Positions 54,095-63,707 of a stretch of 64,000 bases of DNA are shown piece by piece. The notes under the pieces were generated by a model, which did no database searches, was not told where the DNA came from, and saw only the letters and a list, made by a program, of their open reading frames with translations. Numbering within the stretch: the stretch's first letter is position 1; every line of letters begins with the position of its first letter. This DNA comes from CBDESN01 sp965242495 (lineage in GTDB: Bacteria; Pseudomonadota; Alphaproteobacteria; MPNO01). A program made the position numbers and the translations under genes. Location: NCBI GenBank assembly GCA_965242495.1, contig OZ251446.1, positions 2,232,001 through 2,296,000 on the forward strand, written 5' to 3'.

Positions 54095-54658
54095 ATGCTG
54101 CGGACGATCGACCGCGTCTGGAGCGGCGTCCTGTGGCTGCTGATGGCGGCGGCGGCGCTCTATATCGGCGCGATCCTCGCCTTGATCGTCTATCTGACGA
54201 TTTTCCGCACCGCCGGCTGGTCCTACAGCCCCTACGCCTTCATGCTCATCGAGTACGGGTTCATCTATACGCTGTTTCTCGGTTCGCCCTGGCTGATACG
54301 CCATCGCGGCCACGTCTATATCGAGATGCTGACCGCGGCGCTGTCGCCGCGCTGGCGGGCGGTTCTGTCGCGTCTGGTCGCGGGGGTTTGCGCCGCCGTC
54401 TGCCTGATCTGGGCTTGGTATAGCGGCCATCTGGCCTATGAGGACTACGTCAACGTCACCTATGACGAGCTGCGGTCCCAGGTCGACGTCCCGCGCTGGG
54501 TCTCCACGATCGCCTTTCCCGCGGGCTTCCTGCTGATGGGCGTCGAGTTCCTGCGCTACGTCTTCGCGCGCCGACCCATGCATGGCGGCGTCGCCGGCAT
54601 CGCCAGCGAACGGGCGGAGATCGAAGAGTATCGGGCCGCCGCGCCGCGCCGCGGCTGA
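54095..54658 (+). CDS. dctQ: TRAP transporter small permease (DctQ family)
   Basis: A 187-residue four-helix inner-membrane protein (helices include LLMAAAALYIGAILALIVYL and FAFPAGFLLMG-like AFPAGFLLMGVEFLRY) of the small TRAP subunit family, with the conserved RHRGHVYIEML loop. It lies 66 bp after dctP and 31 bp before dctM. Confidence 0.9.
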   Translation: MLRTIDRVWSGVLWLLMAAAALYIGAILALIVYLTIFRTAGWSYSPYAFMLIEYGFIYTLFLGSPWLIRHRGHVYIEMLTAALSPRWRAVLSRLVAGVCAAVCLIWAWYSGHLAYEDYVNVTYDELRSQVDVPRWVSTIAFPAGFLLMGVEFLRYVFARRPMHGGVAGIASERAEIEEYRAAAPRRG

Positions 54659-54689
54659 CCCCCGCCGCGCGATGCCGAGGCCGCGCTAG

Positions 54690-56141
54690 ATGGAATGGTA
54701 CTGGATCCTCGCGGCGCTGCTGGGCTCGATCCTGGCGCTGATGTTCATCGGTTTTCCGGTCGGCATCGCCTTCGTCCTGGTCAACACCGTAGCCGCGTTC
54801 TTCCTGTTCGGGCGGTTCGGCGACTTCGACCGCAACCTCGAGGCGAGCGTCTTCCAGCTCACCGACAACGCGTTCGCCAACATGGCGAATTTCGCTATCG
54901 TCCCGATCCCGATGTTCGTCCTGATGGGGGAGTTGTTCTTCCACACCGGGCTGGCCAACCGGATGTTCAACGCCGTCGAGAAGCTGATGGGCCGCGTGCC
55001 GGCGCGGCTGTCCTACGTCACTGTCGCCGGCGGGACCGCCTTCGCCACGCTCTCGGGATCGTCGATGGGGAGCACGGCGCTGCTCGGCACGCTGATGGTC
55101 CCGGAGATGACCCGCCGCGGCTACAAGAAGAGCATGTCGATCGGGCCCATCCTGGGGACCGGCGGGCTCGCGATGCTGATCCCGCCGTCGGCGCTCGCGG
55201 TGTTGTTGGGCACCCTCGCCGAGATCGACATCGGCCGGTTGCTGATCGCCGGCATCCTGCCGGGGCTGATCCTGGCGGCCCTCTACGCGGCGCTGATCTT
55301 CGTCCGCGCCACGCTCGATCCCGAGGCCGCGCCGGCCTACGACCCGGGATACGTGCCGTGGGGCGCCAGGGCGCGGATGTTCCTGGTCGACGTCGTCCCC
55401 ATGGTCTCGATCATCGCGATGGTGATCCTGCTGATCATGTCCGGCGTGGCCACGCCGTCCGAGTCGGCGGCTTACGGGTCGGTCGGAGTGATCGTCCTGG
55501 CGACGGCGTATCTGTTCGTCGTCCCGCTCCTGCGCGGCGCCGCCGCGACTGTCTTCGGCGGCGACGCCGAGGCCGGACGGCGCGCGTTCGCGGAGGCGCG
55601 GGGCTTCTGGCGCGATTTCAGCGCCGCGTTGTGGAAATCACTCTGGGGATCGTGCCGGGTCACGGTCATCGCTCTCCTGATCCTGTTCGGCTCGTCGTTG
55701 TTCAGCAACGTGCTCGCCGCCTCGCAAGCCAGCGTCCAGCTGATCGAATGGGTGATCGGCTTCGGCCTGTCCGGCTACGCCATGCTGTTGATCATGTTCG
55801 GGATACTGCTGGTCCTCGGCATGTTCATGGACCAGCTGGCGATGATGCTGCTCACCGTGCCCATCTTCTTCCCGATCGTCGAGGGGATCGATTTCGGGTT
55901 GGCCAGCGACATGAAACCGATCTGGTTCGGCGTAATCATGCTGCTCGCGATGGAGATCAGCTTCACGACGCCCCCCTTCGGGCTGCTGCTGTTCGTCATG
56001 CAGGGCGTGGCGCCGCCGGGGACCCGCTTCAGCGAGATCTGCGTCGCCGCCCTCCCGTTCATGGCTTGCGCGATCCTCGTCGCGGCGTTGATCATCGTCT
56101 TTCCGCCGATCGCCACCTGGCTGCCGGGCCTCGGGCGCTGA
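54690..56141 (+). CDS. dctM: TRAP transporter large permease (DctM family)
   Basis: A 483-residue protein with about twelve membrane helices and the DctM signatures GTAFATLSGSSMGSTALLG, GTGGLAMLIPPSALAVLLG and MDQLAMMLLTVPIFFP. A roughly 50-residue hydrophilic insert (GGDAEAGRRAFAEARGFWRD) lies mid-protein, a feature of some dicarboxylate- or mannitol-type TRAP permeases. It couples sodium entry to uptake of the ligand bound by DctP. Confidence 0.93.
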   Translation: MEWYWILAALLGSILALMFIGFPVGIAFVLVNTVAAFFLFGRFGDFDRNLEASVFQLTDNAFANMANFAIVPIPMFVLMGELFFHTGLANRMFNAVEKLMGRVPARLSYVTVAGGTAFATLSGSSMGSTALLGTLMVPEMTRRGYKKSMSIGPILGTGGLAMLIPPSALAVLLGTLAEIDIGRLLIAGILPGLILAALYAALIFVRATLDPEAAPAYDPGYVPWGARARMFLVDVVPMVSIIAMVILLIMSGVATPSESAAYGSVGVIVLATAYLFVVPLLRGAAATVFGGDAEAGRRAFAEARGFWRDFSAALWKSLWGSCRVTVIALLILFGSSLFSNVLAASQASVQLIEWVIGFGLSGYAMLLIMFGILLVLGMFMDQLAMMLLTVPIFFPIVEGIDFGLASDMKPIWFGVIMLLAMEISFTTPPFGLLLFVMQGVAPPGTRFSEICVAALPFMACAILVAALIIVFPPIATWLPGLGR

Positions 56142-56296
56142 CGGCTCCGGCGGGCGGCGATACACCCGTCCGCGCCGCGCATCGGCCCTGGGAACGGGGG
56201 CATGAATCGGACGTCGATCGGGTCGGATTTTGCTTTTGACAGCCATCGAGGTTCGTGGCAAAGGCTTGCCGCCGCAATTCGCAGAGAGAGGGGATC

Positions 56297-56638
56297 GTGG
56301 CCAAGGAGGAATGGGGATCGAAGCGCAGCTGCCTGAACCCAGCCTGCGGCGCCCGTTTCTACGACCTGAAGCGCAATCCGATCGTCTGCCCCAGATGCGG
56401 GACCGAGTTCGATCCGCAGACGGCGGCGAAACCCCGCCGACCGCGCCCCGCCGCGCCCGCGCCGGAGCGCAAGGACGTCGCCTCGCCGACCGAGATCGAC
56501 GTCGGCATCGGCGCGCCGGAGGAGGCCGGCGACGAGGACGACGTGATCGGGCGCGCCCCCCGGTTCGACGAGGACGAGGACGACGCGGACGTGTTCGAGG
56601 CGATCGACGGCGGCGACGCGGCGGCGGCGGACCGTTGA
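56297..56638 (+). CDS. TIGR02300 (FYDLN acid) family protein
   Basis: A 113-residue alphaproteobacterial protein. The N-terminal zinc-ribbon-like part has CLNPACGARFYDLKRNP and CPRCG (CxxxxC...CxxC), followed by a Pro/Lys/Arg linker and a strongly acidic C-terminus. The FYDL motif defines the family; function is unknown. GTG at 56297 with a GAGAGG site; it usually sits beside a tRNA-Ala and aroA, and tRNA-Ala follows here. Confidence 0.88.
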   Translation: MAKEEWGSKRSCLNPACGARFYDLKRNPIVCPRCGTEFDPQTAAKPRRPRPAAPAPERKDVASPTEIDVGIGAPEEAGDEDDVIGRAPRFDEDEDDADVFEAIDGGDAAAADR

Positions 56639-56708
56639 AGTCGAAGCGCGCTCGATTCGGGTTGCGCCGTAGACGATGCCCCCGTTAGGCTGACGGACGG
56701 CGGACACT

Positions 56709-56784
<76 letters not shown>

Positions 56785-56804
56785 GTTCCCCTTCCCGGGC
56801 AAGC

Positions 56805-56907
56805 GTCCGGGTTCACTACATATGAGACACTGGACATATGAGACACTGGGCGGGCCTCCGGGAGCGGCGCGTCAAGCCGCTTCGCGGCTCCCCGGCTACG
56901 CTCCGAC
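56805..56907. mobile_element. partial MITE-like element, copy 3
   Basis: Starts GTCCGGGTTCACTACATATG and then repeats the ACATATGAGACACTGG segment once more before running into the GGAGCGGCGCGTC and AAGCCGCTTCGCGGCTCC interior known from copies 1 and 2. The distal half is missing. Same orientation as copy 2. Confidence 0.7.
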
Positions 56908-57081
56908 CGTGAAACCGCAACCGCCAGTATAGGTAAGGGGCGGTTTCCACGGTCGGGGAGGAGTTTCCCGGCTCGTCGCAGTGCGACCCCGCCTGAACCG
57001 GACCGGGCCGCCGCCGCGACCGCGTGTATGCAAGGCGGGGGTTCGGGGCGCACGCCTCGGGGCGGAGTCCGGGCGAACCCG

Positions 57082-57255
57082 TTAGGCCGGGCGTCTCGCC
57101 GGATGGCTTGGGCCAGCCCATTCGGCTTTGGCGGCCCCGCCTTCGGTGATGGCGTCGCGAACGGCTCCGGCGGGCGCTTCGGCCTGGACTTCGTCAACGC
57201 CGACTTCCTTGAGCCGGCGCGCATAGGCGAGCGTGTCGAACGCGGCGACGATCAT
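57082..57255 (-). pseudogene. remnant of a DUF1640 coiled-coil protein gene
   Basis: The 57-residue frame starts MIVAAFDTLAYARRLKE, followed by GVDEVQAEA and AVRDAI, which closely follows the N-terminus of DUF1640 proteins (FDT--FA-RLK-AG---AQAEA-A-A). Normal members continue with a long coiled coil and a C-terminal membrane helix; here the frame degenerates and stops. The surrounding 500 bp between the MITE fragment and the next gene hold nothing else recognisable. Confidence 0.5.
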
Positions 57256-57420
57256 GCGGCGAGGATTGGCCGGGGCGGGGCGCAAGCGCGATACGGTCCC
57301 GTATGTCCCCGTATGTCGCCGTTCATTCCCGCCGACGAAAAATCGGTAACCGGAAAGATGCAATAGACGAAGCGGTTGCGCGAATGGGTAGCCTCCTCCC
57401 GGCTCCACCGGTTGGGCGGG

Positions 57421-58155
57421 CTAAACTTTCGTCCGCTTGAAGACCCGTTCGGGGAGGGCGCGGAGGGCGAACATGACGAGGCGCCAGATGGGGCGCACAT
57501 AGATCACGTCGCGGCGGCGGCGGATGGCGTCGGCGACCGCGGCGGCGACCTCCTCGGGTGCGGCGGTGAGCCGGCGCGGGAGCGCCATCCCATCCGTCAT
57601 GCGCGTGCGCACGAAACCCGGCTTGACGGTCACGACATGGACCCCGGAAGCGGCGAGCCGGTTACGGAGGCCGGACAGGAACGCCGTAAACCCGGACTTG
57701 GCGGAGCCGTAGACGTAGTTCGCGGCGCGCCCGCGCTCGCCGGCCACCGAGCTGATGCCGACCAGCACACCGCCGCCGCGGCGCTGGAACCGTTCGGCGA
57801 GCGCGCCCATCAGCAGCGCGGGACCGATATAGTTGGTCCGCATCACCCGCTCCGCCGCGATGACGTCGCGCTCGCTCTCCGCCTGGTCGCCAAGCAGTCC
57901 GACGACGCAGACCGCGACGTCGGGCAGGGGGTCGAGTTCGTCGAGCAGCGCCGCGCCGCCGACGTCGCCAAGCACGTCGCAGCGATGCGAGGCGACCGCG
58001 GCGGCGGCGCGGAGGCCGACGTCGCTCGCGACCCGTTCGAGTTCGGCCGGGTCGCGGCCCGCCAGCTGCAACGCATAGCCGTCGCCAGCCAGCCGACGCG
58101 CGATCGCCGAGCCGATATCCGACGTGGCCCCGACCACCAGCGCCGTTCCGGCCAT
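57421..58155 (-). CDS. SDR family oxidoreductase (DprE2-like)
   Basis: A 244-residue short-chain dehydrogenase with LVVGATSDIGSAIARRL (nucleotide loop), GISSVAGERGRAANYVYGSAKSGF (Ser, Tyr and Lys of the active site) and a C-terminal IWRLVMFALRALPERVFKR amphipathic/membrane-associating tail. It resembles DprE2-type 2-keto reductases of lipid-linked sugars. No DprE1 oxidase is visible nearby, so the substrate is unproven. Confidence 0.8.
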   Translation of the reverse strand: MAGTALVVGATSDIGSAIARRLAGDGYALQLAGRDPAELERVASDVGLRAAAAVASHRCDVLGDVGGAALLDELDPLPDVAVCVVGLLGDQAESERDVIAAERVMRTNYIGPALLMGALAERFQRRGGGVLVGISSVAGERGRAANYVYGSAKSGFTAFLSGLRNRLAASGVHVVTVKPGFVRTRMTDGMALPRRLTAAPEEVAAAVADAIRRRRDVIYVRPIWRLVMFALRALPERVFKRTKV

Positions 58156-58161
58156 GGCGCG

Positions 58162-59202
58162 CTATTTCACGCCGCAAGCCTTGCCGATCGCGGCATGGGC
58201 GCGGGTAAAGCCCGCCAGCGAATAGGTATCGGTGGTCAGCGTCCCCCGGCTCGACGTGCCGCGCACCACCATCGTCCGGCCCTTCTTCATCGCCCGCACC
58301 ATCGCCCGGTCGGCCTTGGCGTCATGCGCCCAGGCGGTATCGCGATCGGTGAACAGCCTGAACCGCTTGCCGTCGATGCGGACGTCGACCTGGCTCCCCT
58401 TCTTGAAGACGTAGCCGGCGGTGAAGCTGACCTCGTGCCGGCGCCGCTCCGCCGGGCGATGGGCGATCTGGGCGTAGACCTCGCCGCGCCTCTTGTACTT
58501 CCCCTGTTTCTTGCGCGGCTCGCCATGCATGTAGCAGGTCTTGCTCTTGCCTTCGGCCAGCGTATGGGCGGACCAGTCCTGGAAGCGGCCGAGCTGCCCG
58601 GCCGCCGCCGGCCCCGCCGCGAGGCCGCAGGCGAGGGCGGCGAGAAGCAGGCCGGCGCAGGACAAAGCGCGCCGGGTCCGCGGGCGCCGCACGACCGGAG
58701 CGCCGAATTCGTGCGCCGGCAACGGCGGCGCCGGACTAGACGAACCCACCGGCCGTTCGCCGAAACGGCGCGTCGAGATCAGCCGGTCGTACATCAAAAT
58801 CGCACCGGCCGCGGCGAGGTTGAGCGAGAAGCCGGTCGGGATCCGAACCAGACGGTCGCAGCAGGCGATCATGCGCGCGGACAACCCGCCGCGCTCCATG
58901 CCGAGCACATAGGCGGCCCGGCGCGGATGGCGGAAGCTCGGCAGATCGGCGGCGTCGTCGCGAAGCTCCACGCCGACGAGGGCGCAATCGTCCGGCAGGC
59001 GCATCGACTCGATGGCGTCGAACCGGTAGAAAGGCAGCTGCGCGGCGGCGTCGGACGTATCGGAGGCGGCGTCGCGGACCGACCAAGCGGCATCGACGGT
59101 GAAGACGAAACTCGCCCCGAACGCATGGGCGGACCGGATCAGATTGCCCACGTTCATCGGCTTGCTCGCGCCTTCGATCCCGATGCCGAAATATCCCCGC
59201 AT
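58162..59202 (-). CDS. SpoU-type RNA methyltransferase fused to an IalB-family exported domain
   Basis: One uninterrupted 346-residue frame. Residues 1-160 are a TrmH/SpoU RNA methyltransferase: MRGYFGIGIEG start, KPMNVGNLIRSAHAFGA, YVLGMERGG and IPTGFSLNLAAAGAILMYDR (knot motif 3). Residues about 185-210 form a signal-peptide-like stretch (RRALSCAGLLLAALACGLAAG), and residues 211-346 are an invasion-associated locus B domain (FQDWSAHTLAEGKSKTCYMHG, SFTAGYVFKKGSQVDVRIDG). Elsewhere these are two neighbouring genes. No stop lies between the halves here; a GTG at the linker could start the second protein alone, but without a clear ribosome site. ATG 59202 is the family start. Confidence 0.75.
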   Translation of the reverse strand: MRGYFGIGIEGASKPMNVGNLIRSAHAFGASFVFTVDAAWSVRDAASDTSDAAAQLPFYRFDAIESMRLPDDCALVGVELRDDAADLPSFRHPRRAAYVLGMERGGLSARMIACCDRLVRIPTGFSLNLAAAGAILMYDRLISTRRFGERPVGSSSPAPPLPAHEFGAPVVRRPRTRRALSCAGLLLAALACGLAAGPAAAGQLGRFQDWSAHTLAEGKSKTCYMHGEPRKKQGKYKRRGEVYAQIAHRPAERRRHEVSFTAGYVFKKGSQVDVRIDGKRFRLFTDRDTAWAHDAKADRAMVRAMKKGRTMVVRGTSSRGTLTTDTYSLAGFTRAHAAIGKACGVK

Positions 59203-59266
59203 GGCCGGGCCAATCTGGCAAGCCGCACCCGGTTGCGCAACCCCGCGGGGGACGGCGGGCTGACCG

Positions 59267-60538
59267 ATGGACGAAGCCATCCGCGCGCAATACGAAGCCT
59301 ACCCCTACCCGCCGCGCGATCCGGCGGACGAAACCCGCCGGCTGATTACCGGATCGCCCGGCCGTCTGGTCGAGGTCGACCACTACCTGTTCGCCGGCCG
59401 GCGCGATTTCGCCCGTCCGTTCCGCGCTCTCGTCGCCGGCGGCGGCACCGGCGACGCGACGGTGATGCTGGCCCAGGAGCTCGCCGACGTCGGAGCCGCC
59501 GGGGAGGTCGTCCATCTCGACGCGTCGGAAGCGGCGACCGCGATCGCCGAAGGGCGCATCCGGGCGCGCGGCCTCGCCAACGCGACCTTTCGCCGGGGCG
59601 ACATCGCTGCGGCGCCGGACCTCGGCCTCGGCCGGTTCGACTACATCGACTGTTGCGGCGTGCTCCACCACCTGGAGGACCCGGCGGCCGGGTTGCGGAC
59701 GCTCCGCGACATGCTGGCGCCCGACGGCGGCATGGGACTGATGGTGTACGCGCCGTTGGGGCGCACCGGGGTCTACCCGGCGCAGGCGATGCTGCGCACG
59801 CTATGCGCGGAGGAAACGCCGGCGGCGAAGGTCGCGATAGCCCGCCGGCTTCTCGCCCGGCTGCCGCCGACCAACTGGCTGCGGCGGAATCCGTTCCTGT
59901 CCGACCACGCCGCCCTGGGCGATGCGGGGATCTGCGATCTCCTCCTCCACGGCCGCGACCGGGCGTATGGAGTGATGGAGGTCGCGGACCTCCTGGCCCG
60001 GGCGGGGCTGCGGCCGGTCGCCTTCGTCGATCCGGCGCGCTACGACCCGGCGTCCTATCTGGAGGATGCCGCGATCCTGCGGCGGCTGCGCGCGCTCACG
60101 CCCCTGGAACGCTGCGCCTTCGCCGAACGGCTATGCGGCAACATGCGCGTGCACGTCTTCTATGCGGTTCGGGCGGAGGACCGGCGCGAGACCGTCGCCC
60201 GCCCCGATACGCCCGCCATGATCCCGATCCTGCAGGGGCTCGACGCCGCGCAGGCGGCGCAGGCGTTCGCCGCCGGCAAGGCGCTTCGCATCGACGCCGA
60301 CGGGTTCGAACTGCGCATACGCCTGCCGCCGAGCGCCGCGCCGATTCTCGCCCGCATCGACGGCGAGCGGCCGCTCGGCGCGCTGCATCGCGCCCTCGCG
60401 GCGGCGCAAGGGCGGGGAATGCGCGGCTGGGGCGGCTTCCGCCGCCGCTTCGCCCGCATCCATAGCGCCCTCAACGGCGTCGGTCGGATGTTTCTCCGCG
60501 ATGGCGACCGCGACCCCCGACCGGGCGGGATCAGTTGA
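59267..60538 (+). CDS. class I SAM-dependent methyltransferase
   Basis: A 423-residue protein. It begins RAQYEAYPYPPRDP, a start seen in a group of proteobacterial methyltransferases, followed by motif I VAGGGTGDATVMLA, the acidic VVHLDASEAA and FDYIDCCGVLHHLEDP (motif IV). The C-terminal 100 residues form a separate winged-helix-like domain. The target is unknown. It diverges from the RNA methyltransferase fusion, and its stop overlaps the convergent sirtuin gene by 8 bp. Confidence 0.8.
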   Translation: MDEAIRAQYEAYPYPPRDPADETRRLITGSPGRLVEVDHYLFAGRRDFARPFRALVAGGGTGDATVMLAQELADVGAAGEVVHLDASEAATAIAEGRIRARGLANATFRRGDIAAAPDLGLGRFDYIDCCGVLHHLEDPAAGLRTLRDMLAPDGGMGLMVYAPLGRTGVYPAQAMLRTLCAEETPAAKVAIARRLLARLPPTNWLRRNPFLSDHAALGDAGICDLLLHGRDRAYGVMEVADLLARAGLRPVAFVDPARYDPASYLEDAAILRRLRALTPLERCAFAERLCGNMRVHVFYAVRAEDRRETVARPDTPAMIPILQGLDAAQAAQAFAAGKALRIDADGFELRIRLPPSAAPILARIDGERPLGALHRALAAAQGRGMRGWGGFRRRFARIHSALNGVGRMFLRDGDRDPRPGGIS

Positions 60539-61289
60539 CGTTGGCGACCTCGCCCAGGGTCGGGCCGATCTCGAGGTTGAGCACCAGGTCGGCGAGCGGG
60601 TCGAGATCGGTCGGATCGCGGTTGACGATCGCCAGCTTTGCGCCGTTCTCCCTGGCCAGCGACGGAAACCCGGCGGCCGGATAGACCACCAGCGAGGACC
60701 CCACGGCGAGGAAGAGGTCGCAGCCCAGCGTTTCCGCTCGCGCGCGGCGCATCTCGCCCTCCGGCATCGGCTGGCCGAACGAGATCGTGGCTCCCTTGAC
60801 CAGACCGCCGCAAGCCTCGCAGACCGGGAGGGTCCCGTCGCCGAGGAAGCGCCGCTTGATCGGGGCGAGCTCGTGGCGGATCCCGCAGGTCAGGCAGCTT
60901 GCGTAGGTACCGTTGCCGTGGAGTTCGATCACCCGGTCGTTCGGCACGCCGGAGGCCTGGTGCAACCCGTCGACGTTCTGCGTGATTACGCTCGAGACCT
61001 TACCGCTGCGCACCCATTTCGCCACCGCGCGATGGCCGCGGTTGGGCTCGGCGCCGTCAATGTCGCGGTCAATGACGAATTTCCGTCGCCACGCCTCGCG
61101 CCGCGCCTCCTCGGAGCGCAGGAATTCGTCGAAATAGATCGGCGTGGTGCGCGACCAGACGCCGTCGGGGCTGCGGAAATCGGGGATACCGGATTCGGTG
61201 CTGATCCCGGCCCCGGTGAACACGACCGCGCGCCGGCAGTTCTCGATCCATCGCCCGAGCCGCTCGATCCCGGTCTCGTCGCCCGGCAT
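60531..61289 (-). CDS. cobB: NAD-dependent protein deacylase (sirtuin)
   Basis: A 252-residue Sir2-family enzyme that removes acyl groups from lysine using NAD. Motifs are FTGAGISTESGIPDFRSPDG, TQNVDGLH with catalytic His in ELHGNGTYASC, and the zinc site CLTC...CEAC. Length matches single-domain bacterial CobB. It follows the AhpD-like gene by 18 bp. Confidence 0.93.
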   Translation of the reverse strand: MPGDETGIERLGRWIENCRRAVVFTGAGISTESGIPDFRSPDGVWSRTTPIYFDEFLRSEEARREAWRRKFVIDRDIDGAEPNRGHRAVAKWVRSGKVSSVITQNVDGLHQASGVPNDRVIELHGNGTYASCLTCGIRHELAPIKRRFLGDGTLPVCEACGGLVKGATISFGQPMPEGEMRRARAETLGCDLFLAVGSSLVVYPAAGFPSLARENGAKLAIVNRDPTDLDPLADLVLNLEIGPTLGEVANVN

Positions 61290-61307
61290 CCGCCCGCCTC
61301 CGCCGCG

Positions 61308-61649
61308 TCAGCCGGCCAGCTGGTCGAACGCCTCCAACGCCTCGCCGCCATAGACCACCGACGGACCGCCGCCCATCTGGACCGCGACCGCGACGGTCTC
61401 GGCGACCTCCTCGCGGCTGGCGCCCTGGCGCGCGGCGGCGCGCGCGTGATAGGCGATGCAGCCCTCGCAGCGCGCGGCGATGGCGACGGCGAGCGACATC
61501 AACTCCTTGATCTTGGCGTCGAGCGCGCCGGGCTTGGCGGCCTCCTCGGCCAGCCCGCGGAAGGCGCGCATCGGGCCGGGCGCAGCCTGGAACAGCCCGG
61601 CGGCGCGGGCATCGACCTGGGCGGCGTAGGCTTTGTAGTCCTTCGGCAT
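61308..61649 (-). CDS. AhpD-like carboxymuconolactone decarboxylase family protein
   Basis: A 113-residue all-helical protein with the redox motif CEGCIAYHARAAARQG (CxxC...H) of the AhpD/CMD family, which includes alkylhydroperoxidases and thiol-dependent reductases. GGAGGA precedes ATG 61649. Likely co-transcribed with the acetoacetyl-CoA ligase and sirtuin genes. Confidence 0.87.
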   Translation of the reverse strand: MPKDYKAYAAQVDARAAGLFQAAPGPMRAFRGLAEEAAKPGALDAKIKELMSLAVAIAARCEGCIAYHARAAARQGASREEVAETVAVAVQMGGGPSVVYGGEALEAFDQLAG

Positions 61650-61689
61650 ATGTCGGGTCCTCCGTGTCGGCGCCGGCGGTTCGGCGCAA

Positions 61690-63684
61690 TCAGTCGCGCA
61701 ACTCCGCCCGGTCGCGGAAGAAGGCGAGCGCCTCCGGGTTGGCCAGCGCCTCGACGTTGCCGACGGCGCGGCCGTGGACGACGTCGCGCACGGCGAGTTC
61801 GACGATCTTGCCCGACCGGGTGCGCGGGATGTCGGGTACCTGCAGGATTCGCGCCGGCGCGTGGCGCGGGGAACAGTTGCGACGGATGCGGTCCTGGATG
61901 CGTCGGGCCAGCGCGTCGTCGAGTTCGGCGCCTGCGCGCAGGCGCACGAACAGCACGATGCGGACGTCGCCGTCCCGGTCCTGGCCGATGGCGAGCCCTT
62001 CCTCGACCTCGTCCATCTGCTCGACCTGGCGGTAGATCTCGGCAGTGCCGATCCGCACCCCGCCCGGGTTGAGCACCGCGTCCGAACGCCCGTAGATGAT
62101 CGCGCCGCCATGCTCGGTGATCTCGGCGTAATCGCCGTGGCGCCACACGCCGGGGAAGCGCTCGAAATAGGCGGCGCGGTATTTCGCCCCGTCGGCGTCG
62201 TTCCAGAACCCGATCGGCATCGAGGGGAACGGCCCGGCGCAGACCAGCTCGCCCTTCTCGCCCCGCAGCGCGTTGCCGGCGTCGTCGAAGACGCGGACGT
62301 CCATGCCGAGTCCGAGCGCTTGGATCTCGCCCCGTCGCACCGGACCCGTCGGGTCGCCCAGGACGAAGCAGGACACGATGTCGGTGCCGCCCGAGATCGA
62401 CGACAGGCAGAGGTCGGCTTTGATCTTGCGGTAGACGAAATCGAAGCTTTCGGCAGCCAGGGGCGAGCCGGTGGACAGCATCGCGCGCAGCGCCGAAAGG
62501 TCGTGGCTGGCCGCCGGCTCCAGCCCGGACTTGCGCACCGCGTCGATGTATTTGGCCGAGGTCCCGAAATGGGTCATCCGCGCGGCGGCGGCGAAGTCGA
62601 AGACCGCGGCGGCGTCGGGATGGAACGGCGCGCCGTCATAGAGGAGGAGGGTCGCCCCGCAGGCGAGCCCCGAGACGAGCCAGTTCCACATCATCCAGCC
62701 AAGGGTCGTGAAGTAGAACAGCCGGTCGCCGGGCCTCACGTCGGTATGCAGCAGGTGCTCCTTGAGATGCTGGAGCAGCGTGCCCCCCTGGCCGTGGACG
62801 ATGCATTTGGGCGGGCCGGTGGTGCCGGACGAATAGAGGACATAGAGCGGGTGGTCGAAGGGCAGCCGCGCGAAGGCGATCTCGCCGGCGGCGAAGGGGG
62901 CGATGAAATCGGCGAGCGGGACCGTCCCGGGGACGTGGTCCGGCGCCGCATCGCCGCCGGCATCGAGGCCGGCATAGGGAAGGACGACGATGCGCCGGGC
63001 GCAGGGGAGTTCGGCCGCGACCCGGGCGATCCGGTCGGCGAGATCGATCCACCGCCCGTTGTAGAAATACCCGTCGGCGACGAACAGCAAGCGAGGTTCG
63101 ATCTGGCCGAACCGGTCGAGCACCCCGGCGGCCCCGAAATCGGGCGAACAGGACGACCAGATCGCGCCGATGCTGGACGCGGCGAGCATCGCCGCGACCG
63201 CCTCGGGCAGGTTGGGGAGATACCCCGCCACGCGGTCGCCGGGTCCGACGCCTTCGGCGCGAAGGGCCTGGACGAGACGCGAGACCAGATCGTGGAGCTC
63301 GCGGCGCGAGACGATCCGGCGCACCCGATCCTCGCCGCGGAAGATCGCCGCCGGGGCGTCGTCGCGCCGGCGCAGCAGGTTCTCGGCGAAGTTCAGCCGC
63401 GCCTCGGGGAACCATCGCGCGCCGGGCATGCGCTCGCCGTCGGCGAGGACGGTCTCGCCCCTGGTCGCGGCGACGACCCCGCCGAACGTCCACAGCGTCC
63501 GCCAGAACTCCTCCTTATGCGCGACCGACCAGCGGTGGAGGGCGGCGAAATCCGCCGCGGCGAACCCCCATCGCCGCTCGACCTCGGCAATGAAGCGGGT
63601 CAGCTGCGCCGCGGCGGCGCGGTCGGGCGACGGCCGCCATAGCGGCTGAGTCACGTCGTCTCTCCCGGTCGATGGAAGCGCCAT
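61690..63684 (-). CDS. aacS: acetoacetate--CoA ligase
   Basis: A 664-residue acyl-CoA synthetase of the ANL superfamily that activates acetoacetate to acetoacetyl-CoA. The ATP-binding loop is LYSSGTTGPPKCIVHGQGG, then GRSDAVLNPGGVRIGTAEIYR, and the catalytic Lys in RTRSGKIVELAVRD. The opening LWRPSPDRAAAAQLTRF and EEFWRTLWTFGG are specific to AacS-type enzymes. Full length; used in polyhydroxybutyrate or ketone-body turnover. Confidence 0.95.
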   Translation of the reverse strand: MALPSTGRDDVTQPLWRPSPDRAAAAQLTRFIAEVERRWGFAAADFAALHRWSVAHKEEFWRTLWTFGGVVAATRGETVLADGERMPGARWFPEARLNFAENLLRRRDDAPAAIFRGEDRVRRIVSRRELHDLVSRLVQALRAEGVGPGDRVAGYLPNLPEAVAAMLAASSIGAIWSSCSPDFGAAGVLDRFGQIEPRLLFVADGYFYNGRWIDLADRIARVAAELPCARRIVVLPYAGLDAGGDAAPDHVPGTVPLADFIAPFAAGEIAFARLPFDHPLYVLYSSGTTGPPKCIVHGQGGTLLQHLKEHLLHTDVRPGDRLFYFTTLGWMMWNWLVSGLACGATLLLYDGAPFHPDAAAVFDFAAAARMTHFGTSAKYIDAVRKSGLEPAASHDLSALRAMLSTGSPLAAESFDFVYRKIKADLCLSSISGGTDIVSCFVLGDPTGPVRRGEIQALGLGMDVRVFDDAGNALRGEKGELVCAGPFPSMPIGFWNDADGAKYRAAYFERFPGVWRHGDYAEITEHGGAIIYGRSDAVLNPGGVRIGTAEIYRQVEQMDEVEEGLAIGQDRDGDVRIVLFVRLRAGAELDDALARRIQDRIRRNCSPRHAPARILQVPDIPRTRSGKIVELAVRDVVHGRAVGNVEALANPEALAFFRDRAELRD

Positions 63685-63707
63685 ACGCCGTCAAACTCCG
63701 CCGGCCG

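Noticed and set aside
57028..57366. 112-residue open frame on the + strand after tRNA-Ala
   Set aside because: It is antisense to the DUF1640 remnant and low in any protein signature.
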